From an uncultured Prevotellaceae bacterium (GTDB lineage Bacteria; Bacteroidota; Bacteroidia; Bacteroidales; Bacteroidaceae), in NCBI GenBank assembly GCA_937900485.1, contig CALCEL010000022.1:1-46143 (forward strand): 46,143 nucleotides of DNA, read 5' to 3'. Position numbers and translations under genes: made by a program. This document shows positions 26,683 through 35,070 of this stretch, piece by piece. Positions within the stretch are counted from its first letter, which is position 1. The number at the start of each line of letters is the position of its first letter. The notes beneath the pieces are model-generated. The model was not told where the DNA came from, ran no database searches, and worked only from the letters and a program-made list of their open reading frames with translations.

Positions 26683-28494
26683 TTACTCCAACTCGAGGTA
26701 CAGCAAGTCCTTCATCTTGTTCAGCATCGGGTTCTGTTGGCACATCATCTCGAACTGCTCGTATTTGTTGAATGCTTTCTTTCTGTCGTTTTGCTCTCGT
26801 AGTCTCACCGTCATCGTTGCCTTGTGGTTTTGCAGTCGAGGTCGTATGAACTGTTGTATGTCCGCCACGTACTTGTTGAGTTGCTGCTCGACGGTAGGGT
26901 TGTCGGCGATGACCTCAAAGGTGACCTTGTCGTCAAGTATCATTGGCTCCAATGCGTCAATTCTCTTTGCCATGGCGGTCTCGGACTGCGGAAGCTGAGA
27001 GGCGAACTCGCGAAGGGTGGTCATGAGATGTGTGATGTCGAAAGGCTGGTCCTCATATGTGGCGTGTGTCGCGGCGGCGGCTGGTCTGCTGACATCCGAA
27101 ATGCCGCTTCCATTATTGCTTTTCTCTTCCTTGTCAGCCTTGCTGTGTAAGAACGACAGCCCCCTCAGCACTCTTCCCGTCGACGTGTTTTTGGTGCTGT
27201 CATTGTCTGGAGGCATTGTCTTGACGTGTTCCGTCTTAGTCTCGTTTGTGGCAGTTGTCGTCTGTGGCACGGCTCCGCTTGAAGCCTGTGCTTTGTCGGC
27301 AGATGGAACGGCGTTATCGGCCGTAGACAACTTCCTCATCTGCGCGAATATTGGTGCAAGTATCTTTCTGGGGCCATGCCCCGAGCCTGGCACGTCCTCC
27401 CCTTGCGCGGCCTGTGTTATCTGTATCAGCGACAGTTCGACAAGCAGTCGCTTGTTGTTGCTGTTTTTGTAGCTCAGGTCACAGTCCGAGCATATCTTGA
27501 TTGCCGTGTACAGGAACTTCTGCTGGCATCTCTGTGCCTGTTGCTGATATCGTGCCCTGATGTCATCGCTGGCTTCTATGAGCTTCACGGTCTGCGGGTC
27601 TTTGCTGACCAGCAGGTTACGAAGGTGAGAGGCCAGTCCGTTGATGAAATGTTGCCCTTGGAATCCTTTCTCTAATATCTCGTTGAGTGTCAGCATGCAC
27701 TCCGTCAGTTTGTTGTCGAGGAAATAGTCTGTGAACTTGAAGAAATAGTCGGAGTCGAGAACATTCAGGGTCTCGATGGTTCTCTGGTATGTAATGTTAC
27801 CCTCGCAGAAACTGGCTACCTGGTCGAAGATACTGAGAGCGTCACGCATTCCGCCGTCAGCCTTCTGAGCTATGACGTTGAGAGCTGCCGGCTCACATTT
27901 GTAGCCTTCCTTGGCTGCCACGTTGGCGAGGTGCGCCACGATGTCGTCCACCTTCATTCTGTTGAAGTCGTAGATCTGGCATCGGCTGATGATTGTCGGG
28001 AGTAGCTTATGCTTCTCCGTCGTGGCAAGTATAAATATGGCGTGTCTCGGTGGTTCCTCCAATGTCTTCAGAAACGCATTGAACGCTCCCGTTGACAGCA
28101 TGTGTACCTCATCGATGATGAATACCTTGTATTTCCCTACCTGCGGCGGTATCCTCACTTGGTCGATGAGAACACGTATTTCGTCTATTCCGTTGTTGCT
28201 GGCCGCGTCAATCTCGTATATGTTGAATGAGCGCTGCTCGTCGAAAGCTTTGCATGACTCGCACTCGTTACATGCGTCTCCGTTCTCTTTCGGAGAGAGA
28301 CAGTTGATGGTCTTAGCGAATATTCTGGCGCATGTGGTCTTTCCCACACCTCGTGGGCCACAAAAGAGATAGGCGTGAGCCAGTTTGCCGTTCCTTATGG
28401 CGTTCATGAGCGTCACGGTCAGCGATGACTGTCCTATGACAGAGCTGAAGTTGACCGGACGGTACTTACGCGCGGAAACAATGTAGTTTTCCAT
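26683..28494 (-). CDS. dnaX: DNA polymerase III subunit gamma/tau
   Basis: The clamp-loader ATPase subunit that opens the sliding clamp at replication forks. From the preferred start (603 residues) the order is SARKYRP, Walker A GPRGVGKTT (46 onward), a zinc-binding cysteine set (CNECESC and an upstream Cys), Walker B IIDEVHML, and the sensor region ATTEKHKLLPTIISRC. Domain III follows. A Ser/Thr/Ala-rich linker (about 385-480) leads to a tau-like C-terminal region. A GTG at 28515 would add 7 residues, but a promoter-like TATCTTTG box on this strand covers 28515-28522, so the ATG at 28494 is chosen. The gene is divergent from the FAD-dehydrogenase gene and followed at 33 bases by cbiG-cbiF. 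Confidence 0.95.
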   Translation of the reverse strand: MENYIVSARKYRPVNFSSVIGQSSLTVTLMNAIRNGKLAHAYLFCGPRGVGKTTCARIFAKTINCLSPKENGDACNECESCKAFDEQRSFNIYEIDAASNNGIDEIRVLIDQVRIPPQVGKYKVFIIDEVHMLSTGAFNAFLKTLEEPPRHAIFILATTEKHKLLPTIISRCQIYDFNRMKVDDIVAHLANVAAKEGYKCEPAALNVIAQKADGGMRDALSIFDQVASFCEGNITYQRTIETLNVLDSDYFFKFTDYFLDNKLTECMLTLNEILEKGFQGQHFINGLASHLRNLLVSKDPQTVKLIEASDDIRARYQQQAQRCQQKFLYTAIKICSDCDLSYKNSNNKRLLVELSLIQITQAAQGEDVPGSGHGPRKILAPIFAQMRKLSTADNAVPSADKAQASSGAVPQTTTATNETKTEHVKTMPPDNDSTKNTSTGRVLRGLSFLHSKADKEEKSNNGSGISDVSRPAAAATHATYEDQPFDITHLMTTLREFASQLPQSETAMAKRIDALEPMILDDKVTFEVIADNPTVEQQLNKYVADIQQFIRPRLQNHKATMTVRLREQNDRKKAFNKYEQFEMMCQQNPMLNKMKDLLYLELE

Positions 28495-28514
28495 ATCGTC
28501 AATGTTTATTTCCA

Positions 28515-28522
28515 CAAAGATA
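28515..28522 (-). promoter_or_regulatory. -7 box candidate of dnaX
   Basis: On the minus strand the bases read TATCTTTG, a match to TAnnTTTG. No clear -33 TTTG is seen at the usual distance. Transcription would start near 28508, making ATG 28494 the first usable start codon. Confidence 0.45.
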
Positions 28523-28545
28523 ATCTCTTTTTGTAAAATAATTGC

Positions 28546-28553
28546 TAACTTTG
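28546..28553 (+). promoter_or_regulatory. -7 box candidate of the FAD-dehydrogenase operon
   Basis: TAACTTTG matches TAnnTTTG; the nearest TTTG (28530-28533) is only 12 bases upstream, so the -33 element is weak. The start codon at 28572 lies 18 bases past the box, so the transcript would have a very short leader. Confidence 0.45.
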
Positions 28554-28571
28554 AATCGAAAATGACATGTT

Positions 28572-30200
28572 ATGATTGAAGAATTCCAAATAAGAGTTTT
28601 GCCGGAACAAGCGGCGAGTGAGAGTGGTGTCAGGTCTTATCTTGAGAAGGAGAAAGGTGTGGATTCGGAGTCGTTATGCGGGCTTCGTGTGTTGAAAAGA
28701 AGTGTTGACGCCAGGCAGAGGACGGTGATGGTCAATTTGACCGTGAGGTGTTACATAAACGAGGTGCCTGCTGACGATGAGTATCAGCGTACGGAGTATC
28801 GCTGTGTCGATGGCTGTCCGCAGGCTGTGGTGGTCGGTGCCGGTCCGGCTGGTCTGTTTGCCGCTTTGCGTCTGATAGAGGAAGGAGTGCGTCCTGTTGT
28901 CCTTGAGCGTGGCAAGTCTGTTCATGAGCGTCGTAAGGATATAGCGAAGATAAGTACTGAGCATAAGGTCAATCCGGAGAGTAACTATTCCTTTGGCGAG
29001 GGAGGTGCCGGAGCCTTCTCGGACGGAAAGCTGTATACTCGTAGCAAGAAGCGAGGTGACGTGGATAAAATTCTTAATGTCTTCTGTCAGCACGGAGCGA
29101 GCGTGTCCATCTTGTCTGACGCCCATCCTCATCTCGGAACGGATAAGCTGCCGGGAATCATAGAGGGGATGCGTAACACGATAATACGTTGTGGCGGTGA
29201 GGTGCGTTTTGAGACTCGTATGACGGCCTTCGTGATGTCGTCAGACTCCCTTGGCGGATCTCTTCGTGTGACCGGTGTTGAGTGCGTGGGAAGTGACGGA
29301 AAGGAATATGTAGTGGAAGGACCTGTAATTCTCGCCACTGGTCATTCTGCGAGAGATGTGTATAGATATCTTTATGACAAGTCGATAGATATAGAGGCCA
29401 AGGATATAGCCGTCGGTGTTCGTCTTGAGCATCCGAGCCGTCTGATAGATCAGATTCAGTATCACAGCAAAACCGGACGAGGTGACTATCTGCCTGCAGC
29501 GGAGTATTCTTTCGTCACACAGGTGGCAGGACGTGGTGTCTACTCGTTTTGTATGTGCCCTGGTGGTACTGTGGTGCCGGCGGCGAGCGGTGAGCGTCAG
29601 GTTGTGGTCAATGGAATGTCAAATTCGAAAAGAAACTCTCCGTGGAGTAACAGTGGAATGGTGGTGGAACTACATGTCGAGGATTTGCAGGAGCCGTCGT
29701 TGGCTGGTCTACCCCCTGTGACAGGAGTGGATGAGCGCGGCGGTGCTTTGTCAATGATGGAGTTTCAGGAACGACTGGAACAGGTGGCGTGGATACAAGG
29801 TAATATGAGACAGACGGCGCCGGCGCAGCGCATGGCACACTTCGTGAACGGAAAGGGCAGTTATGACCTGCCTAAGTCTTCTTATACTCCAGGCTTGATA
29901 TCCTCTCCAATGCATTTCTGGTTGCCAGACTTCATCTTTGAGCGTCTGAAGCAGGGATTCAAGAATTTCGGACAACGAAGTCATGGCTTCCTCACCAACG
30001 ACGCTGTGCTCATAGGTGTGGAGACGAGGACGAGCGCTCCTGTCAGAATCTTGAGAGACAGAGAAACATTACAGCATGTGCGAGTCAGTGGACTTTTCCC
30101 AGCCGGCGAGGGAGCTGGTTACGCCGGAGGTATCGTGTCGGCCGGCATGGACGGAGAGAAGTGCGCCAAGATGCTTGCGGATTATTTGTTGTCCAAATGA
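28572..30200 (+). CDS. FAD-dependent dehydrogenase of the COG2509 type
   Basis: A predicted cytoplasmic flavoprotein oxidoreductase whose substrate is not known. An N-terminal region of about 80 residues with alternating beta and helix segments precedes the FAD-binding Rossmann fold, GAGPAG at 89-94 with LERGKSVHERRKD closing the first half. A conserved SFGEGGAGAFSDGKLYTR segment near 137-155 and HLGTDKLPGI near 186 are characteristic of this family. The C-terminus holds the second FAD motif, FPAGEGAGYAGGIVSAGMDG. Length 542 is usual. It is the first of three close plus-strand genes: the hydrolase follows after 20 bases and tex after that, but no functional link between them is evident. Confidence 0.82.
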   Translation: MIEEFQIRVLPEQAASESGVRSYLEKEKGVDSESLCGLRVLKRSVDARQRTVMVNLTVRCYINEVPADDEYQRTEYRCVDGCPQAVVVGAGPAGLFAALRLIEEGVRPVVLERGKSVHERRKDIAKISTEHKVNPESNYSFGEGGAGAFSDGKLYTRSKKRGDVDKILNVFCQHGASVSILSDAHPHLGTDKLPGIIEGMRNTIIRCGGEVRFETRMTAFVMSSDSLGGSLRVTGVECVGSDGKEYVVEGPVILATGHSARDVYRYLYDKSIDIEAKDIAVGVRLEHPSRLIDQIQYHSKTGRGDYLPAAEYSFVTQVAGRGVYSFCMCPGGTVVPAASGERQVVVNGMSNSKRNSPWSNSGMVVELHVEDLQEPSLAGLPPVTGVDERGGALSMMEFQERLEQVAWIQGNMRQTAPAQRMAHFVNGKGSYDLPKSSYTPGLISSPMHFWLPDFIFERLKQGFKNFGQRSHGFLTNDAVLIGVETRTSAPVRILRDRETLQHVRVSGLFPAGEGAGYAGGIVSAGMDGEKCAKMLADYLLSK

Positions 30201-30220
30201 TGAGAATAAACTGATTGCAT

Positions 30221-31447
30221 ATGAGTAACAGGTGGCTTCTTGGCATGATTACGACACTGCTCTTTCTCTCTGGTGTCGTGTCCGCTCAAAACAAGACGGA
30301 ACGTAAGGCAAGGCAGGTGATATCCTCGGAGATGAGTAGGCTGCGCGTCTCGCAGGAAAAGAATACTGTCGGTTCGCGCTTTTGTGGCGCTCAACATGTT
30401 ATGGAACTGAAGTCCTTTCTTGACTTCGCGGACACTCAGGATGACGGATACAAGACTATGGTGTATGACTTTGTTGAGTCGTACATGGATAAGATGATAG
30501 GTGAAGAAGGACGTGTGCTGGGACGAGTGGATAGTCTAAATGACTTGACTGACCTGATGTGTGGAAGCCTCTTGTTTCGTGTGAATGATTATAGCGGAAA
30601 AGCTAAGTATCGTCTGGCTATGGACTCTCTGCGCAAAGAAATTGAGCGTCAGCCACGAACCGTGGACGGCGGTTTCTGGCCGGACTCAGAAAGTAAGGAA
30701 CAGGTGTGGATAGACCGTCTTTACTATTATGCGCCGTTTTACGCTGAGTATGCTCAGTGGTATGAGTCGGGTGAGAAACGCGCCATGAGCATGGATGATG
30801 TTGAGCATCAGCTCTGTCTGGCCTACAACAGGACATACTGCGGAAGATGTAATCTTTTGCACCATGCGTGGGATGCCGACACCGTGAGTGTGTGGGCGAA
30901 TCCGAAAAACGGACGTGGCGACTGTGTGTGGGGACGAGCAGAGGGACTGTATCTCATGGCGTTGATAGATTATCTCGACGTGTTTGAGGCAAAGTCTTCG
31001 AAATATTATTCTCAGGAACAAGGTGTCATAGATTCACTGGTGTATATCTTCCAAAGTCTTTGCAGCCGTATGGCCGAGCTACAGAGCCCGGAGTGTTTTA
31101 TGTGGAAGCAACTGCCTAATGATACTGTGAGCGCAGGCAATGACTTCGAATCTTCGGTCACTGCTATGATGGCGTATGTGTTTCTGAAGGGCAGTAGGAT
31201 GGGTTTCCTGGATAAGTATTATCAAAAAGCCGGTACGGCTGCGTTGAGAGAATTGGAAGACCGTTTTGTGGACGCGGATGGAGACGACGGCGTAATTCTT
31301 GACGGAGCGAGTTGTGACATGCGCCTGAGAAGTGATGTGAAATGTGACGCCGCCACTTATATCAAGGCGCTTGGGGCGAAGAACAGCGAAGAGGCGTTAT
31401 CTTCGTGGATTATGGCTTTAACAGAACTTTCTATTATAGGTAAATGA
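30221..31447 (+). CDS. GH88/GH105-like glycoside hydrolase, exported
   Basis: The protein has a signal peptide (1 to about 23, ending VSA-Q) and an alpha/alpha-barrel domain. YYYAPFYAEYAQWYES and HHAWDADTV...VWGRAEGLYLMALIDYLDV resemble the substrate-binding strands of unsaturated glucuronyl and rhamnogalacturonyl hydrolases, which trim lyase products. Typical members read WGRGNG; here it is WGRAEG, so the active site or substrate may differ. The ATG at 30221 is chosen; a frame start at 30215 would need TTG. The 408-residue length fits. It stands 20 bases after the dehydrogenase and one base before tex. No pectin-utilisation genes accompany it, so its role is uncertain. Confidence 0.68.
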   Translation: MSNRWLLGMITTLLFLSGVVSAQNKTERKARQVISSEMSRLRVSQEKNTVGSRFCGAQHVMELKSFLDFADTQDDGYKTMVYDFVESYMDKMIGEEGRVLGRVDSLNDLTDLMCGSLLFRVNDYSGKAKYRLAMDSLRKEIERQPRTVDGGFWPDSESKEQVWIDRLYYYAPFYAEYAQWYESGEKRAMSMDDVEHQLCLAYNRTYCGRCNLLHHAWDADTVSVWANPKNGRGDCVWGRAEGLYLMALIDYLDVFEAKSSKYYSQEQGVIDSLVYIFQSLCSRMAELQSPECFMWKQLPNDTVSAGNDFESSVTAMMAYVFLKGSRMGFLDKYYQKAGTAALRELEDRFVDADGDDGVILDGASCDMRLRSDVKCDAATYIKALGAKNSEEALSSWIMALTELSIIGK

Positions 31448-31448
31448 T

Positions 31449-33605
31449 ATGAATTCAATATTTTATTCCCTTATCTCTAAATCGTTAGGGATAAATGAAC
31501 GGAATGTCGCAAATACTGTGAAGCTGTTGGAGGAAGGATGTACCATACCTTTCATCAGCCGTTACCGAAAAGAGTCTACCGGCTCGTTGGATGAGGTGAA
31601 GGTGGCAGCGATTAGCGACAGCCTTGAGAAACTAAAGGAGATTGAAAAACGTAAGGAGACAATAACTAAAACCATAGAGGAACAAGGAAAGCTGACGGAT
31701 GAGTTGAGGGCAAGAATCGACTCAACGTGGGACTCGACGGCTCTGGAGGATATTTATCTTCCCTATAAACCTAAGCGTAAGACAAAGGCTGAGGCTGCGC
31801 GTCAGAAAGGACTGGAGCCTCTCGCGATGTTCCTCATGATGCAGAATACGAACGCGGATGTTGAGAAGAAGGCGGCGGAGTTTGTGTCAGACGATAAGGG
31901 GGTTGACAATGTTGAGGCTGCGATACAAGGAGCGAAGGATATCATTGCGGAGATGGTCAGCGAGAATGAAGATGCCAGAAATGTCGTAAGGATGAACTTC
32001 CGTCGTGACGCGGTCATTTCGTCTAAGGTTGTCAAGCCGAAGGAAGATAATGATGAGTGGGTCGCGAAGTCTCAGAAGTTCCGCGACTACTTTGACTTCT
32101 CGGAGCGCCTGAATAAGTGTGCCTCTCATCGCCTCTTGGCTATGCGTAGGGGAGAGTCAGAGGGAGTGTTACGTGTGACAATCTCAGGTGACGATGATCG
32201 TTGTCTGGACAAGTTGGACCGTCTGTTCCTGCGTAATTCCGGTAAGAGTGCGGAGATAGTGTGGGATGCCGTGGAGGATTCTTTCAAGCGACTGATAAAG
32301 CCGAGTATCGAGACGGAGTTCGCCAAGTCAAGCAAGGAACTGGCTGACGAAGAGGCTATACGTATCTTCGTCAAGAATCTCGAGCAGCTGCTCATGTCCG
32401 CACCTCTTGGACAGAAACGTGTGCTTGCCATAGATCCTGGTTTCAGAACGGGATGTAAGGTTGTGTGCCTGGATGCGGAGGGTAACCTCTTACATAATGA
32501 GGCGATATTCCCGCATCCGCCAAAGAACGACAAGACAGGTGCGGCTGCTAAGATAATGAGTCTTGTGCGCCAGTATAAGATAGAGGCGATATCAATTGGA
32601 AACGGTACTGCGAGCCGTGAGACAGAGGACTTTGTCAGAGGTCTCGGGTTGCCGCATGAGGTGCAGGTCTTCGTGGTCAGTGAGGACGGAGCGTCAATCT
32701 ATTCTGCGTCGAAGGTGGCTCGTGAGGAGTTTCCGGACTATGATGTCACGGTGCGAGGTGCTGTGTCTATAGGCCGGCGACTGATGGACCCGCTGGCTGA
32801 ACTTGTGAAGATAGAACCGGACTCCATAGGTGTCGGACAGTATCAGAAAGACGTTGATCAGAAAGCGCTGAAACACTCGCTTGACCAGACTGTGGTGATG
32901 TGTGTTAATAAGGTTGGAGTGAATGTTAATACCGCGTCAAAGCATCTGTTGACGTACATCTCCGGATTAGGCCCTGCCATAGCTCAGAATATCGTGGATT
33001 ACAGAGCTAAGAACGGAGCGTTTGGAAGCAGGAAAGAATTGCTGAAGGTGCCGAAGCTCGGTCCGAAGGCCTTTGAGCAGGCGGCTGGCTTCTTGCGTGT
33101 CAGCGGAGGAAAGCAGCCGCTCGACAATAGTGCTGTGCATCCGGAGTGCTATGACATCGTGGAGAAGATGGCGCGTAACCAGGGATGCACCATTGAAACG
33201 TTGTTGCGTGACAAGGAAGTTCGCTCACGTATAGACATCAAAAACTATGTCAGTGACAAGGTCGGACTGCCTACTCTCGTTGACATCATGCAGGAGTTGG
33301 ACAAACCAGGTCTTGATCCACGACATCAGATTCAGGAGTTCTCATTCTCTAAGGATGTCCAGACGCTCGAGGACGTGCAGCCGGGTATGGTACTGCCAGG
33401 CATAATCACCAACGTCACAAACTTCGGATGTTTCGTAGACGTGGGTGTTCACACCAAGGGATTGGTACATGTCAGTGAGCTGGCCGATCATTTCGTCAAA
33501 GACCCAGCCAGTGAGGTTCAGCTGCACCAGCATGTTCAGGTTAGAGTGTTAAATGTGGATTTACAGCGAGACAGGCTTGCCTTGTCCATGAAGGGGCTTA
33601 ATTGA
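31449..33605 (+). CDS. tex: Tex-family RNA-binding transcription accessory protein
   Basis: A conserved cytoplasmic nucleic-acid-binding protein linked to transcription. The helical N-terminal region has the family line TIPFISRYRKESTGSLDE near 30-50. The YqgF/RNase H-like domain begins near 320 with VLAIDPGFRTGCK. Helix-hairpin-helix motifs follow at about 495-560 (LTYISGLGPAIAQNIVDYR, LLKVPKLGPKAFEQAAGFLR). The S1 RNA-binding domain is at about 640-712 (VLPGIITNVTNFGCFVDVGV). All expected parts are present in 718 residues, close to the bacterial average. The start codon is one base past the stop of the hydrolase gene, so translation is likely coupled. Confidence 0.95.
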   Translation: MNSIFYSLISKSLGINERNVANTVKLLEEGCTIPFISRYRKESTGSLDEVKVAAISDSLEKLKEIEKRKETITKTIEEQGKLTDELRARIDSTWDSTALEDIYLPYKPKRKTKAEAARQKGLEPLAMFLMMQNTNADVEKKAAEFVSDDKGVDNVEAAIQGAKDIIAEMVSENEDARNVVRMNFRRDAVISSKVVKPKEDNDEWVAKSQKFRDYFDFSERLNKCASHRLLAMRRGESEGVLRVTISGDDDRCLDKLDRLFLRNSGKSAEIVWDAVEDSFKRLIKPSIETEFAKSSKELADEEAIRIFVKNLEQLLMSAPLGQKRVLAIDPGFRTGCKVVCLDAEGNLLHNEAIFPHPPKNDKTGAAAKIMSLVRQYKIEAISIGNGTASRETEDFVRGLGLPHEVQVFVVSEDGASIYSASKVAREEFPDYDVTVRGAVSIGRRLMDPLAELVKIEPDSIGVGQYQKDVDQKALKHSLDQTVVMCVNKVGVNVNTASKHLLTYISGLGPAIAQNIVDYRAKNGAFGSRKELLKVPKLGPKAFEQAAGFLRVSGGKQPLDNSAVHPECYDIVEKMARNQGCTIETLLRDKEVRSRIDIKNYVSDKVGLPTLVDIMQELDKPGLDPRHQIQEFSFSKDVQTLEDVQPGMVLPGIITNVTNFGCFVDVGVHTKGLVHVSELADHFVKDPASEVQLHQHVQVRVLNVDLQRDRLALSMKGLN

Positions 33606-33667
33606 CCGTAAAAATGACAAAAGTCAAAAAAAATGACTTAATTATATTTTGTTTAGCCATTTATGCC

Positions 33668-33675
33668 TATCTTTG
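33668..33675 (+). promoter_or_regulatory. -7 box candidate of the nucleotidyltransferase gene
   Basis: TATCTTTG matches TAnnTTTG; a TTTG at 33648-33651 lies 16 bases upstream, shorter than the usual 19-21. Transcription would start near 33682, about 36 bases before the ATG at 33718. Confidence 0.45.
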
Positions 33676-33717
33676 TCAGTTGTATAAGTATAACAATAAA
33701 AAACATCAAATAAAGTT

Positions 33718-34638
33718 ATGAAACCAACACTTTTTCTCCTTGCTGCAGGAATGGGAAGCCGTTACGGTGGTCTCAAGCAGTTGGATGGTCTCGGCCCAAA
33801 CGGTGAGACAATAATGGACTATTCTATCTATGACGCTGTTAAAGCCGGATTCGGCAAGATCGTCTGGGTCATTCGTAAGGACTTCGAGGAGCAGTTCCGC
33901 ACTCAGATTCTCTCTAAGTACCAGGGCGTGGTGCCTTGCGAACTGTGCTTCCAGAGCATCGATGCTCTTCCTGAGGGCTTCAAGTGTCCAGAGGGCCGTG
34001 TTAAGCCTTGGGGTACTAACCATGCCGTTCTCATGGGTAAGGATGTCATCAAGGAGCCATTCGCAGTCATCAACTGTGACGATTTCTACGGCCGTGACGC
34101 ATTCATGCAGGTAGGTAAGTTCCTCGCAGATCTCCCAGAAGGTGCGAAGAACAAGTATGCAATGGTGGGATTCCGTTGCTGCAACACATTGTCAGAGAAT
34201 GGTTCTGTGGCACGTGGTGTGTGTGTCTACGATAACAACCGTCACCTCTCTGACGTCGTAGAGCGTACTGAGATCATGCGTCAGGCTGATAAGGGTAACG
34301 CGATCTGCTACAAGGACGAGAAGGGCGAGTGGATTCCACTTGAGGAGAATGTTCCTGTGTCAATGAATATGTGGGGATTCACACCAGACTACTTCCAGTA
34401 TTCTGAGGAGTACTTCAAGGAGTTCCTCTCAGACCCTAAGAACATGGAGAATCTTAAGGCTGAGTTCTTCATTCCTTTGATGGTCAACAAGCTCATCAAC
34501 GACGGTACTGCTACTGTAGAGGTTCTCGACACTACGTCTAAGTGGTTCGGTGTTACATATGCCGCGGACCGTGAGGATACAGTGGCAAGAATCGCTAAGC
34601 TCGTCGCTGACGGTGTTTATCCAAACAAGTTGTTCTAA
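33718..34638 (+). CDS. NTP-transferase-fold nucleotidyltransferase (sugar-nucleotide type)
   Basis: Predicted to join a nucleoside triphosphate to a phosphorylated sugar or similar acceptor; the exact substrate is unknown. The N-terminus has the nucleotide-binding signature LLAAGMGSRYGGLKQ (8-21) with the following GPNGETIMDYS, and Asp121/Asp122 in NCDDFYG is the probable metal site. PWGTNHAVL (97-105) contacts the base or sugar in relatives. At 306 residues it is a complete single-domain enzyme without the left-handed helix seen in GlmU. It is monocistronic, with a promoter-like box upstream and a strong terminator about 150 bases downstream. Codons such as AAG, CTC and GGT are used almost uniformly, which suggests high expression. 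Confidence 0.82.
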   Translation: MKPTLFLLAAGMGSRYGGLKQLDGLGPNGETIMDYSIYDAVKAGFGKIVWVIRKDFEEQFRTQILSKYQGVVPCELCFQSIDALPEGFKCPEGRVKPWGTNHAVLMGKDVIKEPFAVINCDDFYGRDAFMQVGKFLADLPEGAKNKYAMVGFRCCNTLSENGSVARGVCVYDNNRHLSDVVERTEIMRQADKGNAICYKDEKGEWIPLEENVPVSMNMWGFTPDYFQYSEEYFKEFLSDPKNMENLKAEFFIPLMVNKLINDGTATVEVLDTTSKWFGVTYAADREDTVARIAKLVADGVYPNKLF

Positions 34639-34783
34639 TCGAGCGCGAAGACTGTCTTGACGTGTGACGGTGAGCTTACCCGCGGCTTCGTGAATGTGAG
34701 CCGGAAGTATGGAATGCCGTTGACATGAGAAGACAGAAATATGATATCTTGACGTGTCCTGTACTGACAGGAGCGTGTGAATG
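34639..34783. other. Non-coding region between the nucleotidyltransferase gene and its terminator
   Basis: No reading frame, tRNA-like fold or conserved motif was found in this 145-base stretch. It is probably the 3' untranslated part of the upstream transcript. Confidence 0.4.
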
Positions 34784-34816
34784 ATAGGGAGCCGCAGACG
34801 GCTCCCTATTCTTTTT
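34784..34816 (+). terminator. Rho-independent terminator
   Basis: A perfect 11-bp stem, ATAGGGAGCCG (34784-34794) with CGGCTCCCTAT (34799-34809), loop CAGA, followed by TCTTTTTC. It ends the nucleotidyltransferase transcript. Confidence 0.88.
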
Positions 34817-34894
34817 CGTGCCCTCTTACCGTGTTTATGTCATTGGTGCGCATAAATTTAGATACGATGGAGATAACGTTAAAAAAGTTTTTTA

Positions 34895-34902
34895 TATCTT
34901 TG
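34895..34902 (+). promoter_or_regulatory. -7 box candidate upstream of the antiporter gene
   Basis: TATCTTTG matches TAnnTTTG, in an AT-rich stretch just after the terminator. No TTTG is seen 19-21 bases upstream. It would give a leader of about 160 bases, which includes a GC-rich hairpin at 35018-35035 (GCCGGC with GCCGGT, one G-U pair) just before the start codon. Confidence 0.4.
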
Positions 34903-35070
34903 TGGCAGCGTTCACATGCTTTGTATGGCTTTACTGTCATGATTTAAGCGATAATGTCTGTGAAAATGTCAGGACGGAGCGTGTGAGAGAGTCGCTGTTG
35001 AGACGGTAATGCGTAAGGCCGGCTCCTTTGCCGGTTGTGTGTAGTAGGTGTGAATTCAAAGAGAAGAGAT

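Noticed and set aside
34818..35009. 63-residue frame with a hydrophobic middle between the terminator and nhaD
   Set aside because: It starts at GTG just after the terminator T run and spans the candidate promoter at 34895-34902, so it is more likely untranslated leader DNA.
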